Shown one piece after another: positions 1 through 9,094 of a stretch of DNA of 64,000 nucleotides; the stretch's first letter is position 1, and every line of letters begins with the position of its first letter. The DNA comes from Atopobacter sp. AH10. Lineage in GTDB: Bacteria > Bacillota > Bacilli > Lactobacillales > Aerococcaceae. The DNA is taken from assembly GCF_003664595.1 (NCBI RefSeq), contig NZ_QXPZ01000031.1:1-64000 (forward strand), given 5' to 3'. A program made the translations under genes and the position numbers. Below the pieces are notes generated by a model. That model was not told the DNA's origin. It made no database searches and saw nothing but the letters and a program-made list of their open reading frames with translations.

Positions 1-449
1 AAATTTACATGGCGTCTTTTTTTTTCACAATTGAGTGGCTAAGTTCATTCTAAAATCCACCGACAAATATCAACCGAAGAAGAGTGATTTTCTCTAAAAA
101 ATTTACCAACAACAAAATTTGACAAAGTGCCAAAATTGACGTCGATTGTAAAATGAAATGTCTAAGATAGGCTGAGTTTTGAGAATCGAAAAGAGATGAA
201 CATCTATTTGGAAGTTTTAGCCTTTAGGAAGAGACTGTAGAAAATAGAGATTGGTAAAGAAAAAGCAGAGAGCCCAACAGTTGTAAGGACTCTCTGCTAC
301 AGGGATAGGGTTAAGCTATCTCATGAAAAGTGTGACAATATAGTTTGTTTAAGCTCTATCCTAGCCTATCTATAAGCGAAACGAAGTGGAATCAAGCGCC
401 TTCATTTGAAAGGTAGACTCATTTTAAGTTATAGATGAAAGAGATGAGC
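1..449. other. Intergenic region, no gene seen
   Basis: No plausible coding frame with a ribosome binding site is seen on either strand. The only clear element is the minus-strand terminator at 253-297 that ends the DUF1827 gene. A T-run near 16-26 could be the tail of a terminator belonging to a gene left of the window, but its stem is not resolvable here. Confidence 0.5.
253..297 (-). terminator. Rho-independent terminator of the DUF1827 gene
   Basis: Read on the minus strand, GCAGAGAG (297-290) pairs perfectly with CTCTCTGC (272-265) and is followed by a T-rich tail, TTTTTCTTT. It lies about 150 bases past the stop codon of the only minus-strand gene nearby. Confidence 0.75.
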
Positions 450-764
450 CTAGTCACTATAAAGAGAAACAAATTTAGGGCGACCTGTTCGAATGGTATG
501 GCTAATTTCAACAAAATTGTGGACGCGAAGGATTTCCAACTCTTCCTTTGGTAGTCGAATGGTTCGTTGGATGACAAAATCTATTTCTACTTCTTTTATA
601 GGACGCTTCTTGTTGATAATGACAATATTTTTATGGGTCGGAGCCTCCGAGTAAATAACGGTTGACTGACCTAAAGAATAAACTTTTACTAATTTGGCAT
701 CTGTTGCAGATAATTGTTGATTAACGAGCTGTGCATGTCCATTTGTAATGTTAATTAATTTCAT
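450..764 (-). CDS. DUF1827 family protein
   Basis: A small protein of 104 residues resembling the DUF1827 family, which I know from Lactobacillales next to ptsH; its biochemical role is not known. The start is placed at the ATG at 764 because a strong GGGAGGGGGA ribosome binding site sits just upstream; an earlier in-frame ATG at 791 has none. The N-terminus is MKLINITNGHAQLV and the middle holds the polar stretch EAPTHKN and KKRPIKE. No signal peptide or membrane segment is visible, so it is probably cytoplasmic. It is transcribed divergently from ptsHI and ends at its own terminator. The family call rests on recalled similarity and context. Confidence 0.7.
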   Translation of the reverse strand: MKLINITNGHAQLVNQQLSATDAKLVKVYSLGQSTVIYSEAPTHKNIVIINKKRPIKEVEIDFVIQRTIRLPKEELEILRVHNFVEISHTIRTGRPKFVSLYSD

Positions 765-805
765 GAGTCTCCCCCTCCCAAGAAATGGCACGGTTCTTAC
801 TAAAT

Positions 806-811
806 ATTATA
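806..811 (-). promoter_or_regulatory. Candidate -10 box for the DUF1827 gene
   Basis: A perfect TATAAT on the minus strand lies about 40 bases upstream of the DUF1827 start. No good -35 hexamer is found at 16-18 bases, so this is a -10-only call. Confidence 0.4.
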
Positions 812-1021
812 CCCTTTTTGACGAAATTTATCAGTGTAAAATGGGATTTTGCTAAAAAAGCCAATGAGAATCTGTTTTAAGACCTAGTGACAAATAAGAA
901 ATGAGAACGGTTTTTTATAGCGAAATAGTTGTTTATTTGACAGAAAAATGGTAAGGTTAAGAAATGAAAGGGCAGTCTGAGCTCTTGCACAAATATACAC
1001 ATTTAAAAGGGGATTCTTATT

Positions 1022-1288
1022 ATGGAAAAACGCGAATTTCACATTATTGCTGAAACTGGTATTCATGCACGTCCAGCTACACTTTTAGTTCAATCTGCAA
1101 GCAAATATGCTTCAGAAATCGAATTGGAATACAAAGGCAAATCCGTAAACTTGAAATCTATCATGGGTGTGATGTCTTTAGGTGTTGGCCAAGGATCTGA
1201 TGTGACTATTTCTGTAAACGGCGAAGACGAAAAAGAAGCTCTTGAAGGCATCGCTGAAACAATGAAAAAAGAAGGTTTGGCAGAGTAA
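1022..1288 (+). CDS. ptsH: Phosphocarrier protein HPr
   Basis: HPr carries phosphate from enzyme I to the sugar-specific EII complexes of the phosphotransferase system and acts in the cytoplasm. The 88 residues match the family length. The phosphoryl-accepting histidine is His15 in TGIHARPA, and the regulatory serine phosphorylated by HPr kinase in Firmicutes is Ser46 in [11 protein letters not shown], so the protein can also serve as a CcpA co-repressor. An AAAAGGGG ribosome binding site precedes the ATG. A TTGACA at 937-942 is a possible -35 box, but I see no good -10. The stop overlaps the start of ptsI as TAATG, showing one operon. Confidence 0.98.
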   Translation: MEKREFHIIAETGIHARPATLLVQSASKYASEIELEYKGKSVNLKSIMGVMSLGVGQGSDVTISVNGEDEKEALEGIAETMKKEGLAE

Positions 1289-3009
1289 TGGTCGATCAAC
1301 TAAAGGGTATTGCGGCTAGTGATGGGATTGCTATCGCAAAGGCTTACCTACTAACCGAACCAGATCTCAGTTATGATCGGCTTGATCAAGTAGATGTTGC
1401 TGTTGAAGAAAAGCGCTTAGATGATGCTGTAGAACAAACTGTATCACAAATTTCTGAAATTCGTGACACAGCTAAAGAACGTCTAGGGGCTGATGAAGCG
1501 AAAGTGTTTGATGCCCATTTGATGGTTGCTCAAGACCCTGAGTGGATTGGTCAAATGAAGTCTACTATTCAAAGCCAAGCTATCAACGCTGAAGCTGCTC
1601 TTCAAGATGTATCTAGCATGTTTATCACTCTTTTTGAGGGGATGGAAGATAATCCATACATGCAAGAACGGGCTGCTGATATTCGTGATGTGAGCAAACG
1701 GATTTTAGCGAACTTATTAGGGGTTCGTATTCCAAGTCCTGCTTCGATCAAAGATGAAGTAGTAGTGATCGCTCACGATTTAACGCCAAGTGATACAGCG
1801 CAATTGGATCGTCGTTATGTTAAAGGTTTCGTGACCAACATTGGTGGGCGGACAAGTCACTCTGCTATCATGGCACGTTCTTTGGAAATTCCTGCAGTAG
1901 TAGGGACTCAATCTGTTGTTGCTGCTGTTAAGGATGGCGATCTTGTGATTGTTGATGGTCTAGAAGGCGATGTTATCGTTAACCCAGACCAAGCAACCTT
2001 AGATAGCTACAAAGCCAAAGCTGAAGAATTCGAACGTTTACGTCAAGAATGGGCTAAATTGGTGAACGCTGAAACCATTACTAAAGATGGTAAACATTTT
2101 GAATTAGCAGCTAACATTGGGACACCAAAAGATTTATCAGGTGCCTTAGAAAATGGGGCAGAGGCTATTGGTTTATATCGGACAGAATTCTTATATATGG
2201 ATTCTGCTGAGTTCCCAACTGAAGAAGAACAGTTCAAGGCTTATAAAGCTGTCTTAGAAGGTATGGAAGGTAAACCAGTTGTGGTTCGTACGATGGATAT
2301 TGGTGGGGATAAGGAATTGCCTTATTTGCAACTGCCAGAAGAAATGAACCCATTCTTAGGCTACCGAGCTATTCGTATCTGCTTACATGAACCAGAAATG
2401 TTCCGTACTCAATTACGGGCTTTATTGCGGGCTTCTGTTTATGGTCGCCTACGGATCATGTTCCCAATGATTGCGACATTAAGCGAATTCCGTTCGGCTA
2501 AGAAGATGTTGGAAGAAGAAAAAGCTAAGTTAGTTAGTGAAGGTGTTCCAGTAGCTGAAGGGATTGAAGTAGGGATCATGATTGAAATTCCTGCTGCAGC
2601 TGTTTTAGCCCATCAATTTGCTAAGGAAGTTGACTTCTTCAGTATTGGTACAAATGACTTGATCCAATACACCATGGCTGCTGACCGTATGAACCAAGGT
2701 GTATCTTACCTCTACCAACCATATAACCCATCTATCTTGAGCTTGGTTCGTCATGTCATCGAATCTGCTCATAAAGAAGGCAAATGGGCTGGTATGTGTG
2801 GTGAAATGGCTGGGGATCAAATCGCTGTTCCACTACTAGTAGGTCTTGGCTTAGATGAATTCTCTATGTCTGCTTCTTCGATCTTAAAGACACGTAGCCT
2901 CATGGCCAAATTGAGTCAAGCAGAAATGAAAGAATTAGCTCATAAAGCTATTGAAGAATGCACAACTGTTGAAGAAGTGGTTGCCTTAGTTGAAAAGGCT
3001 GTTCACTAA
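1288..3009 (+). CDS. ptsI: PTS enzyme I (phosphoenolpyruvate-protein phosphotransferase)
   Basis: Enzyme I takes phosphate from phosphoenolpyruvate and passes it to HPr, the first step of sugar uptake by the PTS. The 573 residues are the normal length. The active-site histidine is His191 within [13 protein letters not shown], the PEP-utilising signature. The C-terminal PEP-binding barrel shows [19 protein letters not shown] and the conserved cysteine in GMCGEMAGD. The gene starts inside the ptsH stop codon, so the two are translationally coupled. A terminator follows 40 bases after the stop, so ptsHI is a two-gene unit. Confidence 0.98.
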   Translation: MVDQLKGIAASDGIAIAKAYLLTEPDLSYDRLDQVDVAVEEKRLDDAVEQTVSQISEIRDTAKERLGADEAKVFDAHLMVAQDPEWIGQMKSTIQSQAINAEAALQDVSSMFITLFEGMEDNPYMQERAADIRDVSKRILANLLGVRIPSPASIKDEVVVIAHDLTPSDTAQLDRRYVKGFVTNIGGRTSHSAIMARSLEIPAVVGTQSVVAAVKDGDLVIVDGLEGDVIVNPDQATLDSYKAKAEEFERLRQEWAKLVNAETITKDGKHFELAANIGTPKDLSGALENGAEAIGLYRTEFLYMDSAEFPTEEEQFKAYKAVLEGMEGKPVVVRTMDIGGDKELPYLQLPEEMNPFLGYRAIRICLHEPEMFRTQLRALLRASVYGRLRIMFPMIATLSEFRSAKKMLEEEKAKLVSEGVPVAEGIEVGIMIEIPAAAVLAHQFAKEVDFFSIGTNDLIQYTMAADRMNQGVSYLYQPYNPSILSLVRHVIESAHKEGKWAGMCGEMAGDQIAVPLLVGLGLDEFSMSASSILKTRSLMAKLSQAEMKELAHKAIEECTTVEEVVALVEKAVH

Positions 3010-3048
3010 TCGCTAGCATTTTAATCGTTTATTTTGTTCAGAAAATAG

Positions 3049-3079
3049 CTGATCGTCTGTCTCGGGCGATCAGTTTTTT
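3049..3079 (+). terminator. Terminator of ptsHI
   Basis: CTGATCG (3049-3055) pairs with CGATCAG (3067-3073), followed by six T residues. Confidence 0.85.
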
Positions 3080-3253
3080 AATGGAGAAAAGGCTGGATGA
3101 GAAGGCCTGTTTTCATCTGTTTTATAAAGCGGGAGTGAATAATTACTGATGAAGAAATTTTAAGCTGAGTAGATTTCAGGAGGGATAACCTAGCCTTTTG
3201 AAATATAATGTAGTAAACTCAAAGCATAGTGCTAGGAATCATTGGAGGTTTTC

Positions 3254-4411
3254 ATGCGTATTGGTATTTTTACAGACACCTATTTGCCACAAGTAAGCGG
3301 GGTGGCGACGTCCATCGATGTTTTGCGAGCGGAATTGGTTAAACAAGGACATTTGGTTTATATTTTTACAACCAGTGATCCGAAAGCTCAGCCTGATCCT
3401 TTTGTGATTCGCTTTCACAGTGTGCCATTTGTAGGTTTTAAAGAAAGGCGGATCGCTTTTTCTGGAGCGGTGAAAGCCATTCGCTTAGCTAAAAAATTTC
3501 GCTTAGATATAGTCCATACACAGACAGAATTTAGTTTGGGTTTAATGGGACGGTTGGTTGCTAGACGTTTACGTATCCCTATGATTCATACTTATCACAC
3601 CATGTATGAACGCTATCTACATTATATTTTTGATGGGAAGTTGATTAAGCCTAAACATGTTAAAGAGCTCACTCGTTTTTATTGTGATCATACGAATGCA
3701 GTTGTCGTTCCAAGTGAATTAACTAAAGAAACTCTTCTTGATTATGGGGTGAAGCAACAAATTTTTGTTGTTCCAACTGGCGTACCCATTCCAGATTTAG
3801 ATGAAGTGAAGAGAGAGAAAGTTCGTCAAAGGCTAGGTTATGGGTCAGATACACTTGTTCTGCTTGCTTTGAGTCGCCTGTCACAAGAAAAAAATACCCA
3901 AGCCATTATCGAGCAATTCCCTGCTATATTAGCCACAGAAAAGAAGGCTCGTTTGTGTATTGTTGGGGATGGACCAGATCGCCCAAATTTAGAAAAATTA
4001 GTTGCTGAACGGCATTTGGAGCCCTTTGTTCAATTTACTGGAGAAGTTAGCCATGATCAGGCTTCTGACTACTACCAAATGGCAGATGTCTATATTAATG
4101 CTTCGGATTCAGAAACTCAGGGTTTAACCTATATAGAAGCTTTAGCAAATAACCTGCCAGTTATTGCTAAGCGTAATGAGTATTTAGAGCATATTGTTCA
4201 AGATAGAACCATGGGAGTTCTGTTTAATGGGACAAATGATCTAGCTCGTATTGCTTCACAATTTATTACAGAGGATTTAGAGGCAGCAAAAGCGACAAAA
4301 GACTCACGCATGGCGCTAAGGCAATCCATTTCTAGCGAGCTTTTTGGGCAAAAGATTGTCGAGATTTATCGCTACGCTCTGCTAAATAAAGAGTGGAAGA
4401 AGAGGGCGTAA
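3254..4411 (+). CDS. GT4 glycosyltransferase, LafA-type monoglucosyl-diacylglycerol synthase
   Basis: The protein (385 residues) resembles the streptococcal LafA-type enzyme that moves glucose from UDP-glucose to diacylglycerol, the first step of the glycolipid anchor of lipoteichoic acid. It begins RIGIFTDTYLPQVSGVATS, has the conserved IHTYHTMYERYLHYIF stretch, and carries the GT4 donor-site motif SDSETQGLTYIEALANN with two glutamates. The ATG at 3254 is chosen because GGAGG lies 6 bases upstream; the longer frame from a TTG at 3242 would overlap this site. A TATAAT at 3204-3209 may be the -10. The partner second-step enzyme is probably the CpoA-like gene at 16702, 12 kb away. Exact sugar and lipid specificity is inferred. 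Confidence 0.82.
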   Translation: MRIGIFTDTYLPQVSGVATSIDVLRAELVKQGHLVYIFTTSDPKAQPDPFVIRFHSVPFVGFKERRIAFSGAVKAIRLAKKFRLDIVHTQTEFSLGLMGRLVARRLRIPMIHTYHTMYERYLHYIFDGKLIKPKHVKELTRFYCDHTNAVVVPSELTKETLLDYGVKQQIFVVPTGVPIPDLDEVKREKVRQRLGYGSDTLVLLALSRLSQEKNTQAIIEQFPAILATEKKARLCIVGDGPDRPNLEKLVAERHLEPFVQFTGEVSHDQASDYYQMADVYINASDSETQGLTYIEALANNLPVIAKRNEYLEHIVQDRTMGVLFNGTNDLARIASQFITEDLEAAKATKDSRMALRQSISSELFGQKIVEIYRYALLNKEWKKRA

Positions 4412-4639
4412 AAGCTACCGAGTCAGAAGTAATAAGTGTGATTGATTAGTGAAGTTGCTGGTTAATTAGCTAGGATATGTCATGTAGAAGAAAATACTAT
4501 CTCTACAGGTCTAAGAGAAAGAAAGCTTAAGAAGAATCAGCCTAGCTAAAAGAGACAAGAATTGCTGAAAGGATCCAAGGAAAGTTTTGCTTTGGATTTG
4601 ATTAGAGAGATAAGGACAAATAATAGAGGGGACGATAAG

Positions 4640-5518
4640 ATGGCCACTATAGGGTTCATAGGAACTGGTGTCATGGGAAGTGCTATGGCAAGTCATTTGT
4701 TAGATGCTGGACATAGCTTGACTGTTTATACCAGGACAAAATCAAAAGCAGATGAATTAGTGAAATCAGGTGCCTTGTGGGCGGATAGTCCCAAAGAAGT
4801 CGTTGAAGCTTCTGACTTTATTTTATCCATAGTTGGCTATCCGTCAGATGTTGAAGAGATTTATTTTGGTGAAGGCGGAATATTTGAAGCCGATGTTAAA
4901 GGGAAATATTTAATTGATTTGACGACTAGTACACCAACTTTGGCAAAAATTATTGCTAAAGAAGCCAAAGCTCGTCAAGCCTTTGCTTTCGATGCTCCAG
5001 TGTCAGGTGGTGATTTAGGAGCTCAGAGGGGGCAGTTGACCTGTATGGTAGGTGGCCCAGAGGAAGGGTTTGAGCAGATTCTTCCCATATTGGAAGTTTT
5101 TTCTACTACAGTGATTCGTCAAGGAAACAATGGAGCAGGACAACATACCAAAATGGCCAATCAAATCATGATAGCTGGAACAATGACTGGGATGACAGAA
5201 TTGTTGGTTTATGCGCAAAAAGCAGGTCTTAATTTGAAGAAAGTCTTGGATACTGTTGGGGCAGGGTCAGCAGCGAACTGGTCTCTCACCAATTATGCGC
5301 CAAGAATTATGCAAGATAACTATAGTCCGGGCTTCTTTGTGAAACATTTTTTGAAGGATTTAAAGATTGCTTTGGATGAAGCGGAAAAGATGGAATTAGA
5401 CCTACCAGCTACTCGTGTTGCTAAGGAACTTTATGAACGATTAGCTAATGAAGGCCATGCTGATGAAGGGACGCAAGCCTTGATTAAACTCTGGTGGAGA
5501 GAAAAGGGACAAGCATAG
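4640..5518 (+). CDS. NAD(P)-dependent beta-hydroxyacid dehydrogenase
   Basis: A 292-residue member of the 3-hydroxyisobutyrate dehydrogenase/tartronate semialdehyde reductase family. The N-terminal Rossmann motif is GFIGTGVMGSAMASHL, followed by the substrate-binding DAPVSGGDLGA and the catalytic lysine region GAGQHTKMANQ. The C-terminal half is the all-helical 6PGDH-like domain. The ATG at 4640 follows a GAGGGGA ribosome binding site; the upstream frame from 4562 has none. The true substrate cannot be told from sequence. It stands alone between the glycosyltransferase and ykuJ. Confidence 0.88.
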   Translation: MATIGFIGTGVMGSAMASHLLDAGHSLTVYTRTKSKADELVKSGALWADSPKEVVEASDFILSIVGYPSDVEEIYFGEGGIFEADVKGKYLIDLTTSTPTLAKIIAKEAKARQAFAFDAPVSGGDLGAQRGQLTCMVGGPEEGFEQILPILEVFSTTVIRQGNNGAGQHTKMANQIMIAGTMTGMTELLVYAQKAGLNLKKVLDTVGAGSAANWSLTNYAPRIMQDNYSPGFFVKHFLKDLKIALDEAEKMELDLPATRVAKELYERLANEGHADEGTQALIKLWWREKGQA

Positions 5519-5535
5519 AAATCAGCGGTTAGGTT

Positions 5536-5544
5536 TGTTATAAT
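5536..5544 (+). promoter_or_regulatory. Extended -10 promoter of ykuJ
   Basis: TGTTATAAT gives a TGn extended -10 with a perfect TATAAT, 41 bases upstream of the ykuJ start. The -35 position has no good hexamer, as is common for extended -10 promoters. Confidence 0.6.
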
Positions 5545-5584
5545 GTTGAAAGTAAAAAGTTAGTCAAAGGAGAAGGATGTCCTT

Positions 5585-5809
5585 ATGGTCGATTCAAAAT
5601 TAAAGGAAATTATTAATCGCTTAGCTAAGACAACAGAAGCAGAGGAGACAAATCGAACTCGTCGTTTCGCTAGAGATGGAGAAGATGTGTGTGCGGTGAC
5701 CTATGATCCAACAACTGGCAGCTTCACCTTTGAGGATTTGAAACGGAATGAAAGCTATGAATTCGATAATATCGATTTAGCAGCTATAGAAGTGTTTGAC
5801 ATCTTATAA
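5585..5809 (+). CDS. ykuJ: YkuJ family protein (DUF1797)
   Basis: A 74-residue cytoplasmic protein that resembles Bacillus YkuJ: an N-terminal helix, the central VCAVTYDPTTGSFTFE strand pair and a C-terminal YEFDNIDLAAIEVFDIL that is nearly the family signature. The family has a solved fold but no accepted function. An AAGGAGAAGG ribosome binding site precedes the ATG. It has its own extended -10 promoter and its own terminator, so it appears to be a single-gene unit in front of yqeG. Confidence 0.82.
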   Translation: MVDSKLKEIINRLAKTTEAEETNRTRRFARDGEDVCAVTYDPTTGSFTFEDLKRNESYEFDNIDLAAIEVFDIL

Positions 5810-5822
5810 TAGTCTTGTTATT

Positions 5823-5858
5823 CCATAGTATCGCTAGTCGTGTACTATGGTTTTTTTT
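5823..5858 (+). terminator. Terminator between ykuJ and yqeG
   Basis: CCATAGTA (5823-5830) pairs with TACTATGG (5843-5850) and is followed by eight T residues. It ends 16 bases before the yqeG start, so the yqeG ribosome binding site lies just past the T-run; read-through may supply part of yqeG expression. Confidence 0.85.
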
Positions 5859-5874
5859 AAATAGAGGAGGATTT

Positions 5875-6417
5875 ATGCTAGAGTATTTGACGCCTACCTG
5901 GATGGTGACGTCCATCTATCGGATTACCCCCGACCAATTGAAAAGAGAAGGCATTCAAGCCATTTTAACCGACTTGGATAATACCTTGGTCGAGTGGCAT
6001 ACGAAGGAAGCTAGCGAGCAATTGTTAAATTGGGTACGACTAATGAAAGAGTCCGGCATAAAAGTGGTTGTTGTGTCCAATAATAGTGGCGGACGAGTTA
6101 AAAAAATTACTGATGAAATGCAAGTTCCATTTATCTCACGAGCTAAAAAGCCAAGTCGGCGTGGAATTTTAAGAGCTTTAGACCTATTAGATTTAAAAAA
6201 AGAGCAAGTTGTCATGGTAGGAGACCAATTGTTGACAGATGTTTTGTCAGGGAACCGTTCTGGAGTTCGAACCATATGGGTTAAACAAATGAGTGAGTCA
6301 GATGAGTGGAAGACTTGGGCTAATCGAATGATTGAACGTCAATTAGTTGTTCCTTTGCTGAAAAGGAAAATGAAATTAGAATGGAGGGACACGATAAATG
6401 ACGATACTTCTAAATAA
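5875..6417 (+). CDS. yqeG: YqeG family HAD-IIIA phosphatase
   Basis: A 180-residue HAD-superfamily phosphatase. Motif I is ILTDLDNTLVEWH with the nucleophilic and acid-base aspartates, motif II the serine in VVVVSNNSGG, motif III the lysine in RAKKPSRRG and motif IV the GDQLLTDVLSGN aspartates. The family is related to phosphatidylglycerophosphate phosphatases, but the substrate here is unproven. The ATG at 5875 follows GAGGAGG; the longer frame from a TTG at 5815 runs through the terminator and is rejected. The gene overlaps yqeH by 20 bases, the conserved Firmicutes order. Confidence 0.93.
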   Translation: MLEYLTPTWMVTSIYRITPDQLKREGIQAILTDLDNTLVEWHTKEASEQLLNWVRLMKESGIKVVVVSNNSGGRVKKITDEMQVPFISRAKKPSRRGILRALDLLDLKKEQVVMVGDQLLTDVLSGNRSGVRTIWVKQMSESDEWKTWANRMIERQLVVPLLKRKMKLEWRDTINDDTSK

Positions 6418-7513
6418 CAAACGTTGCATCGGTTGTGGCGCATCTTTACAAACGAAAGATAAAGAAGAACCAGGCTATTTACCCTTATCTTCTGTTGTTA
6501 ATGCGATGGAAAAGGGCGAAAATCAAATGTATTGTCAACGCTGCTTTCGCTTAAGGCATTATAATGAAATTTCTCCAGTGTCGTTATCGAACGATGATTT
6601 CAGGCAATTGCTATCGGAAATTGCTGAAAAAGATGCTTTGATTGTCTATGTCATGGACGTAATGGACTTGTATGGGTCTAGTTTACAAGGTCTGCACCGT
6701 TATGTAGGGAATAATCCTGTCTTGGCTGTTGTCAATAAAGTGGATCTTCTCCCTAAACAAACTAACCAAAAACGATTGAAACAAACGATTCAAAAAGCTT
6801 TGACGGATCAAGGTATACACCCTGAAGAAATTGTCTTAATTTCAGCTAAAAAAGATAAGGGTCTAGATGATCTTTCTGAAACGATTGAATATTTCAGAAA
6901 GGGCCGTTGGGTCTATGTCGTTGGGGTGACTAATGTGGGGAAATCAACTTTGATAAACCACTTGATTGCTTCTGTTGGAGGAGACAAGCACCAAATTACT
7001 ACTTCATATTATCCAGGGACTACTTTGGGACGGATCGAAATTCCTTTGACAGATGGAGCTTCTTTGGTAGATACTCCAGGTATTGTTCAAGGTCACCAAT
7101 TAGCTCATCTTTTGTCGGCTAAAGACTTAAAGAGTATTATGCCGAAGAAAACTCTTAAGCCGGTAACTTATCAGTTGAAGGGGCGGCAAACTCTATTTAT
7201 AGGTGGTTTTGCACGGGTAGATTTTGACTTGAATCAAAAATCAAGCGTAACGACTTATTTACCCAATCAGTTGTATGTGCATCGGACGAAGACGGATGGG
7301 GCGGATTTATTCTATCAAGAACATTTTGCCGGTCTATTGACACCACCAAGTAGTGGAGAAGCGCTTGAACTCAAGGCCCAAGAGATTGCCCTAGATCAGA
7401 AAACAGATATTGTTTTTTCTGGATTAGGATGGATTTGTGTGAATGAGCCATGCCTTGTGCGATTGTGGACAGCTAAAGGACACGATGTCGTGACCAGGCC
7501 GGCTTTAATTTAA
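6398..7513 (+). CDS. yqeH: Ribosome biogenesis GTPase YqeH
   Basis: A 371-residue circularly permuted GTPase needed in Bacillus for 30S subunit assembly. An N-terminal zinc finger is formed by CIGCGA and the later CQRCFRLRH. The GTPase motifs come in permuted order: G4 NKVDLL, G5 SAKKDKG, then G1 GVTNVGKSTL and G3 DTPG. The C-terminal domain is the RNA-binding part typical of YqeH. The ATG has GGAGGG 9 bases upstream inside yqeG. In Bacillus aroE and yhbY (yqeI) lie between yqeH and nadD; neither is present here. Confidence 0.97.
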   Translation: MTILLNNKRCIGCGASLQTKDKEEPGYLPLSSVVNAMEKGENQMYCQRCFRLRHYNEISPVSLSNDDFRQLLSEIAEKDALIVYVMDVMDLYGSSLQGLHRYVGNNPVLAVVNKVDLLPKQTNQKRLKQTIQKALTDQGIHPEEIVLISAKKDKGLDDLSETIEYFRKGRWVYVVGVTNVGKSTLINHLIASVGGDKHQITTSYYPGTTLGRIEIPLTDGASLVDTPGIVQGHQLAHLLSAKDLKSIMPKKTLKPVTYQLKGRQTLFIGGFARVDFDLNQKSSVTTYLPNQLYVHRTKTDGADLFYQEHFAGLLTPPSSGEALELKAQEIALDQKTDIVFSGLGWICVNEPCLVRLWTAKGHDVVTRPALI

Positions 7514-7538
7514 AAAGGTCATTGAGGGGAAGCGTGTG

Positions 7539-8111
7539 ATGAAGGTAAAAAAAGTTGGTCTAATGGGAGGAACATTTAATCCTCCTCATCTTGGTCATTT
7601 AATTCTGGCGGATCAAGCTTTACATCAATTGGATTTGGATGAAGTTCGCTTAATGTTGACGCATATACCACCGCATGCAGCTTTAAAAAGGACTTTACCT
7701 ATAGAGCATAGATTGGCTATGACTCGTTTAGCTGTTGAAGGGCAAAAAGGGATAGGACTAGAGACAATTGAGTTAGAAAGAGATGAAAAAAGCTATTCTT
7801 ACGATACCATTAGCCTATTAAAAGAACGTGAAGCTGACACGGAATTTACCTTTATAATCGGCGGGGATATGGTGGAAGATTTGCCGAATTGGTATCGGAT
7901 AGATGAATTGATACAGATGATTCGCTTTGCTGCTTTTGAGCGACCAGGTTATGAAAAAAGTAGCGCCTATCCTCTCATATGGCTTAAGGCACCCTTGCTG
8001 GATATTTCTTCTACTAGCCTTCGTGAAGCAGTGAGGAGAGGGGAGAGTATTCGTTATCTCTTGCCGGAGAAAGTGAGGCAGTATGTCATGAGGGAGGGTT
8101 TATATAGATGA
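7539..8111 (+). CDS. nadD: Nicotinate-nucleotide adenylyltransferase
   Basis: NadD joins nicotinate mononucleotide to AMP to give deamido-NAD, a step common to de novo and salvage NAD synthesis. The 190 residues fit the family. The nucleotidyltransferase motif GGTFNPPHLGHL is at the N-terminus and the ISSTSLREAVRRG motif near the C-terminus. The ATG at 7539 is preferred to the adjacent GTG at 7536 because its spacing from GAGGGGA is better; the choice changes one residue. The 3' end overlaps yqeK by 4 bases (ATGA). Confidence 0.97.
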   Translation: MKVKKVGLMGGTFNPPHLGHLILADQALHQLDLDEVRLMLTHIPPHAALKRTLPIEHRLAMTRLAVEGQKGIGLETIELERDEKSYSYDTISLLKEREADTEFTFIIGGDMVEDLPNWYRIDELIQMIRFAAFERPGYEKSSAYPLIWLKAPLLDISSTSLREAVRRGESIRYLLPEKVRQYVMREGLYR

Positions 8112-8707
8112 GTGAATCTTTTGAAATGACGCGGGATGATGTGGCTAAAATTGCTAAAAATTGGTTGAGTGAAAAACGATATCAACATGTTTTACGGGTA
8201 GAAGCAACAGCCATTGAGCTAGCGAAACGCTATGGTGTGGATCAAAAAAAAGCAGGTCTTTGCGGATTGGCGCATGATTTGTGTAAAGAATGGTCCCATG
8301 ATAAGATGGTGGAAGCCGTACGTTTATATGGCTTAGATGAAGAAATGATTCCTTATGGGTCTGCTATTATGCATGGCCCTTTAGCAGCAGAATGGTTAAA
8401 GAGAGAAGCAGGTATTAAGGATGAATCCATCTACAAGGCGATTTATCAACACACCATCGGCGGAAAAGAGATGGATAATTTAAGTCGTGTGCTTTTTATT
8501 GCTGACTATATTGAGCCAGCAAGGCAGTTTAAAGGAGTAGAAGAAGCACGTTTATTGGCAGAAAAATCGCTTAAGGCGGCTTGTGATTTTAAAATCACTC
8601 ACACCTTGCAATACTTGATTCATGACCATAAATTGCTTTACCCTGAAGTACTAGAGATCTATAATGCGCAAATGATTTTAAATCAAGAGAAGAGTATGGG
8701 ACAATAA
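8108..8707 (+). CDS. yqeK: YqeK family HD hydrolase (diadenosine tetraphosphatase)
   Basis: A 199-residue HD-domain phosphohydrolase. The metal ligands are visible as HVLRVE, LAHDLCKEW and the later MHGPLAAEW and YQHTIGGKEM. Members of this family in Gram-positives have been shown to split Ap4A symmetrically into two ADP; that assignment is from the family, not this sequence. It overlaps nadD by ATGA, so the two are translationally coupled. Confidence 0.93.
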   Translation: MSESFEMTRDDVAKIAKNWLSEKRYQHVLRVEATAIELAKRYGVDQKKAGLCGLAHDLCKEWSHDKMVEAVRLYGLDEEMIPYGSAIMHGPLAAEWLKREAGIKDESIYKAIYQHTIGGKEMDNLSRVLFIADYIEPARQFKGVEEARLLAEKSLKAACDFKITHTLQYLIHDHKLLYPEVLEIYNAQMILNQEKSMGQ

Positions 8708-8725
8708 TTGAGGGAGGATATTTTT

Positions 8726-9088
8726 TTGGAAGATTCATTAAGACTTTTACAAACAATTACGCATGCCATTGACGATAAATTAGGTCAAGATATTGTAGCT
8801 TTGAAGGTGAGTCAATTGACTCCTTTGGCGGATTATTTTGTGATTTGTTCTGCTAGAAATGATCGCCAAGTTGATGCGATTACAGAAGCTGTGATTGAAG
8901 AAGTTTATAAGGCAGGATATGCTATCAAGAATATCGAAGGACGCTCTACGAATCAGTGGGTACTTGTCGATTGTTTGGACGTTATTGTCCATATTTTTGG
9001 TCCGGACGAACGTGCTCATTATAACGTAGAAAAACTATGGGCAGATGCTCCTATTTTAAGCCCTAAAGAAATGGGATTAGGAGAATAA
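8726..9088 (+). CDS. rsfS: Ribosomal silencing factor RsfS
   Basis: RsfS binds L14 on the 50S subunit and blocks subunit joining when nutrients are short. The protein shows the family core LADYFVICSA, the conserved W in NQWVLVD, DVIVHIF and the YNVEKLW motif. The start is a TTG at 8726: the open frame could begin at an upstream TTG at 8708, but AGGGAGG at 8711-8717 lies just downstream of that and 8 bases before 8726. This gives 120 residues, the usual length. The neighbours nadD, yqeK and the methyltransferase match the conserved order. Confidence 0.93.
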   Translation: MEDSLRLLQTITHAIDDKLGQDIVALKVSQLTPLADYFVICSARNDRQVDAITEAVIEEVYKAGYAIKNIEGRSTNQWVLVDCLDVIVHIFGPDERAHYNVEKLWADAPILSPKEMGLGE

Positions 9089-9094
9089 ATTATC

